A stretch of 64,000 nt of DNA from Romanomermis culicivorax. Lineage: Eukaryota > Nematoda > Enoplea > Mermithida > Mermithidae. Shown here in pieces: positions 36,701 through 48,700 of this stretch. The stretch covers positions 744,001-808,000 of the forward strand of contig CAWUHX010000149.1 of assembly GCA_963922205.1 (NCBI GenBank), given 5' to 3'. Both the position numbers and the translations under genes were made by a program. Numbering within the stretch: the first letter of the stretch is position 1; each line of letters starts with the position of its first letter. Below the pieces are notes generated by a model. The model made no database searches. It saw nothing but the letters and a program-made list of their open reading frames with translations, and was not told where the DNA came from.

Positions 36701-39700
36701 TCATCATTTAATAAATTTCCTAGTCCACCTATTTTTTCTAAAGGTTGGAGGGCCAAGTTGTTCCATTTTCCAGGTTCCAGCAATCTTAGTAGCCATTTTG
36801 CCTTCATCAGTTGTATCACAATTTCAATACCTGGGGTCTTTATTCCACCTTTATCATAATCTTGTATTAGGACATCATGCTTTATTTTTGGTTTATGTCC
36901 ATTCCACAGAAAATTCTTTAATAGAGTTTTTAGTTTAGTGATAATTTTTTTGTCAACGAGCAAGTTTTTCAGACTGTACAAAATTTTCGAAATAATTATG
37001 TGGTTCCATACTGCAATATTCCCATAGATGGTCAAGTGTCTTGATTGCGACAATGTACACTGTTCCTTGCATTTCTCGAACTTATCCTGAAAGTTTTCCG
37101 TGTACATTTCTTCTTTATTATATGAGAATGTGATGCCTAGTATTTTTACACTATTTATAATTTCACTGTCATTTAATTTTCCTTTTTTTGTTTTTTCCCT
37201 ATTCCTAACACTTGTGTTTTATTTACATTGATTTTCGAACCAGAGTGAGATGTGTAGTTCAAATGTAATTCAAAGAATTTAGTCGTCAAACTAGTATTTA
37301 TAACTACAGCTTGTGAATTTTCATACAAAGCTTTCATCCATGTTATTTATTTCTAAAGTTAAAAGCTTCTGGTGTTAAACATAAATTGCCTATTTAAGGA
37401 ATCAAAGACTTTTTCTATATCTAGTGATATTAGATATCCACTATCATCTCTGTCCTCATAGTATTCGATCAAGTCTAGCAAATACCTTATATTCTCACCA
37501 ATTTATCTACCTGGTACAAAGCCTTTCAGATCTTCATTTATAATATGTTTTAAGTTCTTTTTTAGTCATTCTGCTAACGTTTTGGCCAATATTTTATAGT
37601 CCACATTCATTAGTGATATAGGTCGCCAATTTGCCAATTTCTCCAGATTTTTTTTCTGATTTAGGAATTAATGTTATCACACTTCTTCTTTGTGACCCAG
37701 TCAGTTGACCATAATGGAACGAAAATTCGTATCACTCTTTCAATTGGTTTGCTAAAATATTCCAATATTTTTTATAAAACTCGACTGTGAGGCCATCATC
37801 TCCAGGTGACTTATTGCTTTTCATGCTGTTCAAAGCTTTCTTATATTCTTCCAAAGTTAGCTCTTTTTCTAATTCACTTTTTTGTTCTTCTGATTGTTTT
37901 GGTTATGCGTTTATATCTTTATCATCTAGAAGGGTGCATAGGTTTGACGGCAGGTCTTTTTCCTTATATAGCCTGCTAAAATAGTTGAAAGTTTCTTTGA
38001 GTATTTCTTCTGATCTATCCAGTTCAATGCATACATGTAATTGGGGCGAGGGAATCCTATGGGACTTCCCCACAGGAATCGTCGACCATATGGCTAGCCA
38101 TTGGGCGACTACACCCCAAGACTTTCCAATCCTATGGCTAGCCATATGGTAGTCATAGGAACCCCATACTTTTGGTCGTAAAAATACTGAAAAAGGTTAA
38201 TTTTTTGATGAAAAATGTCAATTTTTGAACAAAAAAAGGTCAAAAATGTGAGTTTTCTGGGCGCTTCACGCCATGTATACATTTTTCTGGTTTTTAAGAA
38301 AAAAATTTTTTTGAACTCTTTTTCTGATTTTTTCCTGAAAAAATCGATATTTTTTCTTTGACAGACCCCGTCATCCAAAATTTTGGGAATTACTGACCCC
38401 CGGGCCGAAAAAAGTCGTCCGACGCCCCCCAGACCTTGGGGCTCTGTTACATGTATGGTTCAATGCCTTTGTCAGATTCAAGTTTAACAATTGTTTTCTT
38501 GTTATAATTTCTTCTCTCCATGTTCAGAAAATATTTATTAGGTTTCTCTCCATACAAATGCCATCTTGTTTTTGCTTTTTCAATCATAAATTTTGCTTTT
38601 CCCTCCATCTCTTTTTGGAGTTTGTCTTTGATCGGTAGGTACTCATCATTCCTATCAACTGAATTTTCTAATGTGGTTTCCAGTGTTTCCAGTTTCAGTC
38701 TAGGTTCTGTCTCATGATTTCTCTTTGATTTTGCTCTCTTTTGAGTTCTTCATTGTATTCCATCCTATTTTATACTTTAAGTATTCCCATGCTGCTGAAG
38801 GATCTAAGTTTTGCTATTTACACTCTATATTTGTTTGTTCTACAATTCTCATGATTGTGTTAAAGTTTTCATCTTCAAGTAAGGAATTATTGAGGTGCCA
38901 ATATCCTGGTTCAGCTTTTTTGTATAGCTTACCAACCATGTTTATAACAATAGCACTATGATCCGACTGAAGTCCTGGAATGATATTACATGTAGCAGTT
39001 TCATTGATTAATGCCTCAGAAATTAGGAAATAATCTAGTCCACATTTAGCCAGATGCAGTTTGATTTGACTCCAGGTATATCTTTTTTGATTTGGGGTTT
39101 TTCCATCTGTAGGCATCTGATATTTGCAGTGAATTCATATGCTCTTTTAGCTTGTGGACAGACGTCGTTTTGTTATATGAAATGTTACCTTCAAGTTTGT
39201 CTTTTTTGGTGTCCATCACCACATTCAGGTCCCCTCTAATTATTGTGGGGGAATCTTCAATATTTGTGTTTTTAAGATTTCTATATATCTCATCCCAAAA
39301 TTTAACCTGTTCTTCTTCTCTTATGGGAATGTAGACATTCACTAAAACAAAGCGAGTACCCTCAATTTTTAGTTTGAGCATCAGAAATCTTCCTTCATCA
39401 TCTTTGTTGATTTCAACTATTTCAAAATTGAATATGCTATTGACTAAAATTGCTACTCCCCTTGAATTTGTTTCACCATGTGAGAAAACAGGATGTTGCT
39501 TCCGCAGCCCCCCCCCCACTGGAGGGCTAGCCATTTTCCAATTACCACTGAAAAATGTGTCTCTTTTAGAAAAATTATGTCAGTCTTATTTTCCTTACAA
39601 AAATTCAATATTAATCTTCTCTTCACCTCATTTTTTTCTCCTTTAATATTTAGAGATAGTATCCTCACATTATAAGCCATTCACAACAAATCCACTATTG

Positions 39701-42700
39701 TAGTATCATTATCATATTACTGGTGTTCTGTTTATTTTCTTCCCTTGTCACAGACTACAAGGTTTTTTTTGCTTTTATATAATAGTTTAAAGGTCCACAC
39801 TACTGCGGTCAAAATGTGCACTAATGCACTCAAAATGTGCACTACTGCACTCAAAACTGCACTACTGCAGGCATTAAGTTGTTGGTGCATCTATTTCAGC
39901 ACTTTTTCATTTTGAGACTAGATAATTCATGCAGCTTTTTCAAATTAACAACAAAACGAACAAGAAATAAAAATTGAAAAAACATCAGTATCATAGGGCA
40001 ACAATAAATTATGAAATACTTTCTTTTCCTTTTTTCTTCGATTTTCGATTTTTCTTTCTCGGTTGCCGCTGCTGTTTGGTCAAATTTGGTGCAACAATAA
40101 TTGGTAGTTTCCGAGATTGATTCTGTTTTGCCAAGTTTGTTCCATTGGCTAAAATCGTTTCTTTGTCTTCTAATCACATCGAATCGACTTTAACATTGAT
40201 CCGATTTCCAGGGCTCATTGACTCGTAATATCCGATCCATTGGATTTTGAGATTTTTCGCCCAGTCTTCAGGTAGATTCAAAATGTTATCATAAAATTGA
40301 CAAATTATCTCACAGTTCTTTGCATTATTTATCTTTTGATCCATGGGGATCAGATCAAGTGGAAAAGAGAAAAGAAATAAAAGAACGACACCAGAATGAA
40401 AGATGAGCTAAGTCTCATATAAACAAATGGTGCTGAAATCAGGGTCAACTTGCTTTCTGTACAATCAAGGATTTTTTGACTCATGTGGATATCCACTTAG
40501 ATTACTGTAAATGGGAACTGCAGATTACAATTAGATTGAGGGACGATTTCTTGGTTTTTGTTTCTAATGCTTGCTGACATCAAGGTGATTATTTTTTATT
40601 CCTGCACCTGTAGGCATCAAAACAATTCCTACTGTCACTACACACCCTCTCGTCTTAATGCTTTCCCTATCCTTCTTCGGAATATATCTTATCAGATAGT
40701 TAAAGATCCAGAAGGCTTTGGATTCTGCTTGTCTTTCAAGTTGTTCAACCGTCCTCCCAAGTTTGTTGGTTTCTTTTCTGTTTCTTCTAGTTTACTAATT
40801 TTCTTTCGATAACCAGTTTTTTCATCACCATTTGAATTTGCCTGTTTTCGTTTTGAATTGTTCATTCTTTTCGGAATTTTACAGGTATAATTTACCCACA
40901 AATCACTCGCCATGTTGTATCACTAATAAAATAACAATACAGTTGTACTACAATGAAGTGGATGCAAATTTAGACCCACAGACGCGCATAAACAACCATC
41001 CAGAAAATCGAAAAAATATACTATGCAAAAAATGGTGTGATGTCTAATTATTGGTTCGCCCAGGGCCACTGAAACTCCAAGAACGGCATTTTTGGGCGAG
41101 CTGTGATCGATAATATTATGTTTTCTATGGCAATCCTGCATTAATCAGCCCTGCAGTTGGTTATTTACTGGGCAAGTGTAAATCTTAGGTCACTTTTGGT
41201 TATTTGTGATAAGAAAAACGTCAAACGTATGACAATGTGATTTTTTTCTTCAATGCATTATGACACAATGGTTGACGAATAATTTTTAGCCTTCACCTTC
41301 TGAAAAAGTATGCTTAAAAATCATTCAATTTCCATAATTCACAAAGAATTATTTAACAATATCATGTTAAAAGCAATGATGTGGTTTCCAAAACTTTTTG
41401 AGTTAAAATACTGTTTCAAATTGAGTGTTCTATAATTCCTATTGTGTTCAAAAAGTTCTCTAGTGGAACTTTCGTGTGAACAATTTGGTACCGATGTTTG
41501 TGAATCTTCAATGTACAAGCATTTGATAAAAAAGAGACAAAAATAAGTCTTATACCTAGGAAAAAGTTTTCAAGGAGCTGTTCTTGAAATTAAGCAACAA
41601 AATGAAATTCTAATCAAAAACATTTTCCGCAGACAAGAAGGGCATACCATTGTTGGCTATCATTTCAGTGTTTTTGATCTATTTCCAATAACTTTAGGTC
41701 GGATTGACCTTCGTTTTTTGCCTTGAATAAGAAAAAAATTTTGTTTTTTTCTGATTTCCATTGTCTCGTTTCATTTCTCGTTTCGCAATACAGCAATTAC
41801 TATTTGAAAGCAATAACATGAGTCATTTCTAATTTTCAATGTTTATTTACACTAAATAATAAACATGCATGTAACATGGCGAGTACATGTCCTTATGTCA
41901 CACTGTTTGAACTGAACATATTTTTTGACCCTTGACCTGGTTTGCTAGAAATCTCTGATCCGACTCATGACCCGACTTGATATTTTTGCTGCCTGACCCG
42001 ACCCGATATTCTCTGGCCGATGATCAAAGTGCACAAAATTTCGCATTGGTCATGCGGGCATTGTAAAATTTTTGATAAATTAGTAAAGTCTGTGACGTGC
42101 CTATACTTAGAACGCGTGTTGCTCGCCGAGCATGCTCGGAGGAGTAGAAAAATTTTCTACTACCCCGAGAGTGCTCGAGAGCTAATTTTTTGTGCTCGGG
42201 GTTCTGCTCGTGGAGCAAATATTTGCTGAGCAGAGCAGCTTGTTCAGAGCTGTGCTCGCTGAGCATCTCCGAGCACAGCTGCGAACATGATCCTCGCCGA
42301 GTAACGAGCAGAAGTATGAACCGGGCTTAAAGAGTAGCTAGGCGAATGAAGTTTGCAGATCAGAGCGGCAAACGGGTTAAATTCAGTCACGCTGTGGTCA
42401 TATGGTCAGCAAATTTTGAGGCTGCGAGGTCATCTTGAATTATGAGTCGTACTTCAAGTTCTCTCACGCTCAAACCATAATCGGAAATTGGGAATTGGCT
42501 TAGCGATGTCGGCAATTTTTCCAAGGACGTCGAGTACAAAACCAGCACTAAATTCGAGAAGAAGCTCTTGGTTTGGGTGGAAATTTCTTTGCATGAGATT
42601 TTCAATTCAGTCATCGCCCCACGTGGCCTCACTGTTGACAAAAACGTGTATATGAACGGCTGCATCATCAAGCGATTGATTCTATTCATCAATCAGCATC

Positions 42701-45700
42701 ATTCTGATGAGAATTACGTCTTCTGGTCCTATGTGGCTTCCTCCCGCTGTGCAAGGTTGGTCCTCAGGCACTTGAAAGAAAAAGTCTGTTTCGTTGAGAA
42801 TAACGATAATCCTGCCTATGTCCCAGAACTTCAAGCAATCGAACAGTTTCGGTCAATTTTAAAAGGGCTAATTGATGTAAAAAATTGTATAGCTGAGACA
42901 GCTTACCAATTGGAGCGCAGGATCCTTTTTTGTTGGAAAAAAAGTTAACATGGGCGTTGTACAATCAATGATCACTGCCACGTTCAAGGGACAGGGCGCA
43001 GCTCGATTTGACGGAAAGTCGAAGCTGCTTTGTTACCATAGGATATTGTATAGTTCGATTGTGCAGCATTTTGATAGTTTTTATCATAAAAAATCTTTTC
43101 TGGGACTGAAGATATGACACCTCAAAAATGTTTCCCTTTTTTGTCAACACCCGTTATGCGAAAATGACCGCACCATTTACACGTTTTTATTTTATTACTG
43201 TCATTTCCTAATATTTTTTTATATATTAAATGCCAACCACATTATCCAATTTTTACCTTGATCCCCAAAATGAACTTTGAGAGCAAGATTTCTTACCTCT
43301 ATTAGACATGATTCATAAGAACACGTAAAAGTGTTTCATTAAAATGACTTGGAAAATAATAGATGACAGGTTCCCCTTTTTAGGTCAATGCGAAATTTTT
43401 TTATTGAGCTGTGAAATATTTGCATTGCGATCTGTATTCGTGGTGATCGAGCGACTCCATCGGTTTGAAATCACTGATTTTTATTTCTATAGTTAATTTT
43501 TTCTAATTGTGCCTCGGAAAGAAAAGGAAGATGTTGGCTTATGATGCATTGTCATTAGCAGTTTACGAATCTTTGGGATCTTTTTTCATTTCGAGACTCA
43601 TTTGGAAGAGATATCATAAAGACTCATTTTGAGCCGGTTTTTAAAAATTGAGAGAAAATGTTGTCTGTAGGTCTAATATGACCAATTTTGCTTCTGACAT
43701 TGTTTAAAATTTCAGATGATCCAGAGTTTTTCATCCATGGCACAAAATTTAAGGACCACTATTAATCTTGCCGGCGGATGCACGAATTTTGCTTATGTCT
43801 ACTCACTAATGTATAGTCCGTTTTTCTAGAAGATGTGTACATTTTAAGACGGCAAAAATACGTACCGTTTCTAGAAATATTTATACACAACTTTAACCTG
43901 GATTTTTCACACAGATGTTAGCGGTGGATTTAGTTGACTAGTAAATTCACCTGTATGGTTCTACGGAAAGTTGCAAGAATATGAAATACTACCTACTCTC
44001 GGCTTTCACTATTTGGAATTTTTTCAAGAAAAACATACTCTTATGAAAAGGATATATTCGCTGCTTCGATTCATGAGCTTATTTAGTTAGAAAGTCTTTT
44101 TCCAGTAGGTATTTAAAACTAGTCGAATTCTGTTCACCAGTTCATGTGCAGAAATTCGTCAAAAGCTCGTTATTAACATGGATGATCATTTTTGCATGAG
44201 TTTACACATGCGATCTCTAGTTTCTCAGACCGACCACAATCCGAATGAAGAGAGAACTTGATTTCTGCTGAGTTCGTGTCTTCTAAAACATTTTTTAAAG
44301 AAATGCCGTCATAGATCACCTCCAATACTAATGAGGTATAGCTATTTTTTAGAAATTGGAAGTTCTTTCGTTTGAATAGGGCTTCACCGAAGTTACTGCC
44401 AATGAACGGAATCTATTGCATGTTGTTTTAGGAGCGCAATCCACAGGTGGAGTCGGTGGAGATCAGTTGCAAAGTGCTGTTGGTAAGTGATCTGATACTT
44501 ACTATCACTCCCTATGATGATTTCGTCTGCACAATTCAAAGATTAAAACTTGCGGACCGGTTACTCTCGTAACTTAAAACTGGACAGTTCTTGCAGGGAT
44601 GCCAAAAATTTTGTTTCCTTCTATTCATTGCGTTGATGCTCATAAAAAACGAGTATCTTTAGTACTCCTACTTAAGTTTACATACGAAGAAAGTTGTTTT
44701 CGGGTGTTTTCCAATTCTCTTGATATCGATCCTAGGGAGTGATGGTCAATCATGGGATCCTGTTTTCAGGTGGGCCTTCGTCATCAGCAGCCTCAAGTTC
44801 GATCTCCAAATCGGCGGCCTCCAAATCTACTATCGGTGGTGTGTGTGCCGATCAACTTCAAAGTGTTATAAGTAAGAGACAATCATTTTGATGGGTCCTG
44901 CTGAAACTACAGCAATCTGATCTTTTCTACGGTTTGGAATTTTTTCGTAATCAACGCCAAAATTGACCAATGAGGATTCTCAAAATGTCTTCTTTATGAT
45001 GTTAACAAAGTCGTAGAAAGCTTGAAAGTGATCAAGTTTTTTCACTGAAAGTTGGGGTAAGGGTAAATTGGGAAAAGGATCAAGATGGTTTGATTTTAGT
45101 ATGGTTTTATTTAGTATTATAATTGACTTAGACCAGAACATCAGAACTTCGAATGAATTGAAACTCTTCGCTTGTATTTGATCTGAATGCGTTTCTACAG
45201 TCGTGTAGAATATCACTCGGAAAATTACATGTTTTCGTGTGTATAAAATTTACACTTTCAGGTAGTCCTTCCGGTGCTTCGTCGAGTAGGATCGGTATCA
45301 AATCCACTGCAACAGGTATAATTGTGGAAATTATGAATGATGCTATACGTCGGTCAATTTTTTCTAGGCAGCACGTCTTCAGCCGCCTCGAAATCAGTCG
45401 GTTCCAAATCGATGGGCAGTAAAAGCAAGGGGAAGAGCACCGAAGGACCCGTCGACCCAGCTGTCATAGCCAAGATCGAAGACGGTTACGCCATTTTACA
45501 AAGGGCGACCGATTGCAAATCGCTGCTCAAAAAACATTTGACAAAAGAAGTATTGGACACGTTAAAAACGAAGAACACCAGTTTTGGGTCGACGCTTTGG
45601 GACGTAATTCAGTCCGGCAAGTCACAGCTGTCCTAATCATGAAGTCGCGGTTATCCTAATCAGGAATTGTCAAAATTTGGTTACATAACCAGAGGATTGA

Positions 45701-48700
45701 ATTTGATAATCATGATAATCAGAAACACCTTCAGGAAAATTTGCAGCTTCCTAAGATTTCCAATACTCCTTTAATTGACAGTTCCAGAGGAACTCAAAAT
45801 TCGTTTAGGAGTAATTAAAATCAAATTTCTGAGAATTTTGAAGATGTGTGGCATTTTGATATGATACTAGAGTAAAACTTTCGAACGCAAAGATCGGAAG
45901 CCCAGATTTACTCTGTTCACTGTAAGGTATCACTCTTAGGCGGACCAATTTTTCAGATCACCATGCACATACTATTTTTCGCAAGAAAACACGTCCGTCT
46001 TTTTAAGATGAGAAGTTCAAAACTGTTGTAAAGTTTGAAACTTTACAAATTTTCAAGATGTCGAAAAAATTAAGTAAATCTTCAACGTATGAAACTAAGA
46101 TTAGAAATACAAAGAATCAAGATTAACTCGATTCGAAAAAAAATAATCAATATGCGGCTTGATTTCGAAGAAAAGAAATCAAGATGCAACAAAATTCAGC
46201 AAAACAGAACTCGAATTACACGCCAACAAAAGTTGTGGCCAACTTGGCCCAATGACGACGTTAATAAAGCAGTGAATAGAAAAAATTTGAAACATCATTG
46301 ATGTCAAAATTTTTCAGCCGAAAATCTACATTTTTAATTTTTTCATGGTGAGTTTTTGTAACATAATCAAACTATAAGACCATATGTCCACCAATGTGCA
46401 TTGAAAACAGGCTTCGTGCATGCTCCTTCAGTTTTCTAATCTTTTGGAGGATCAATGAAGAACAATCCGTTCTTAGAAAATTCTTAGTTAGTTTCCGACA
46501 CCATGAATTTACAGCGTTTTTTCCAGGAGTCAAGAACTTGGATTCGGGAGTAGGCGTCTACGCTCCGGACGCCGAAGCCTACCGTACCTTCATCGATCTT
46601 TTTGATCCAATTTTAGCCGAATACCATGGCTTCACGCGAGAACAAAAGCAGCCGCCCGTCGATTTAGGGGAAGGAAAAATCCACGAATTCGTCGATCTAG
46701 ATCCGGAAAACAAATTCATCGTTTCGACCAGAATCCGATGCGGGCGATCGATTCAAGGTTACCCTTTCAACCCTTGTCTGACGGAAGAAGTACGAATTTT
46801 TTTCATTTTATGATTTTTATGCAGTTTCGTATAGTCCAAAAATTAATGGTCCTTTTTTGTGCTCAAGATTACTCCGGTACTTCACGTCTTAGATGTCTAT
46901 TTGAGAGCCTGATAAAGAATTTTGGTATGTATTGATTATTGATCATGCAAAGCCTAAAAAATTTTACTAACGTAAAGTTTGAGGGTAGTTTGAATTTCGA
47001 AGCATCGACTAGTTTTTTAACTGTTGGGTCAAAGATATTATTGATTGCTTGATTTGCATTTAGTGGCGGAGTAAATTTATTCGAAATTTCTGTATTTTTT
47101 GAGGGCTTTTTCGATTTACTTATCGTGTATCAAAACAAGTTCTTGCGCAGCTTTGATATTTTATGTGTAGGAATTTTGAATCTTCCTTTTCCTCAGAACT
47201 ACAAAGAAATGGAGCAGAAGATGATTAGCCTCTTCGGCGGAATTAAAGACCCGGATCTGCAGGGCACGTACTACCCTTTGACGGGTATGACCAAGGAAGT
47301 TCAAAATGAGTTGATCAAGGATCATTTCCTTTTTAAAGAAGGCGACAGGTGAAAAGACATAAGAAAAACAGACTTTTCTACGAATGTTGGCTCTTCTACT
47401 GTCCAGGTTCTTACGCGAAGCCAACGCGTGTCGGTTCTGGCCAGCGGGCCGTGGAATTTTCTTGAATCAGAAGAAAACTTTTTTGGTGTGGGTCAATGAG
47501 GAAGACCATCTTCGAATTATTAGTATGCAACCTGGTGGTCACGCAGGTCAGGTCCTGGATCGATTGATCAAGGTAATTTTTCTTTGAATAAAGATTTTCT
47601 CTGTCTCGTGACCCGAATGTTACGAGCGATTCTATGAATTATTTTGACATTTTGTAGTTTCTTGACCATGTTGTAATTTTTAGGGCTTGAAGACGATTGA
47701 AGCCCAAATGCCTTTCTCCCGTGACGAACGTTTCGGTTGGCTAACTTTTTGTCCGACCAACCTGGGCACGACCATTCGGGCATCAGTGCATATCAAGGTG
47801 CCCAAAATTTCAAAACAACCGGACTTCAAGACCATTTGCGATTCGATGAAACTTCAAATTAGAGGTACATAAAACTGCAATTTTCATTTAATAAATTTTC
47901 GTCATTTGAAATTTCGTTTCATGACGCATGACGTGGACGGGGAAGTTTCTGATCTTAAGATATAACGATATTGCACGTTGATTCATCAGTGTTCAATATC
48001 AGCTTTATGGCGACATCAATAGCTAAGGAACAGAAATGTTGTTTTAAATGAATCATTCTTGTTTAATTATTGCAAAAAAGTAGACATTGTTTCAATTCAG
48101 AGTGTTGAGAGTGGCCACGACAGCCACCTCAACTTCGAACTGTTGCAAATTATCTACCGTTCAGGGGGGCATTTTCCATCGCTCGGTTGGATCAATTGAT
48201 CAGAGCGTGCGGACGGTAGCAGAAAGGTCCCGGGTTTAAATCTCGGCCCGAGCCTAGCTTTTACTGAAAACCCGAGTAATGGGAACAGGTTGTCTCAACA
48301 CGAGCGTAAATGAGACAACCATTTAATAAATTGTATCGTTCGATCAGCTAAGAAGGACTTCGCAAGCATCGATAGTTACACGTTGTCTCAAAAATAATCC
48401 TTGGGTCTACGGTAACCTTCTAAAATCCTGTTTGTCTGACTAAATTGGTAGTTGCCAGATTGTGTTCTGTATTTCCAAATATTTCCAAAGTAAATCTCCC
48501 GTTAATAATTATCAATGAAATCTCCAAAATCCGAGTTCGCTTACAGCAGCATATCATAGTCTAAAAAATTGGAAATTTCTCTTCAGCATCAATTCTGGTT
48601 ACTTATGGCCAAGCAAATTGAGGTTTGAAAATTTCCGATTTATACTTGGCTTGAGTAGGCACCACACGTGGAGAACCAAAACGCATCGATTTTCTTATCA

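Larger units (their letters stand above)
32942..42328. mobile_element. 9.4-kb TIR-bounded block in arginine kinase intron 3
   Basis: The left end AAGCCCGGTTCATACTTCTG and the right end in reverse complement are the same for about 24 bp. Both are followed by ~100 bp of GAGCA/TGCTCG repeats in opposite orientation (32962-33050 and 42118-42305). The tips resemble those of the MADF element (AGCCGGGTACATACTT), suggesting one superfamily. The inside holds a Tx1/L1-like LINE, a direct repeat and unrecognised minus-strand ORFs. No nuclease is seen and no target duplication is clear. Confidence 0.55.

Noticed and set aside
46089-46301. Lys/Arg-rich 70-codon ORF in the GC-AG intron
   Set aside because: No splice sites or family resemblance, and it lies in an intron fixed by the flanking kinase exons.
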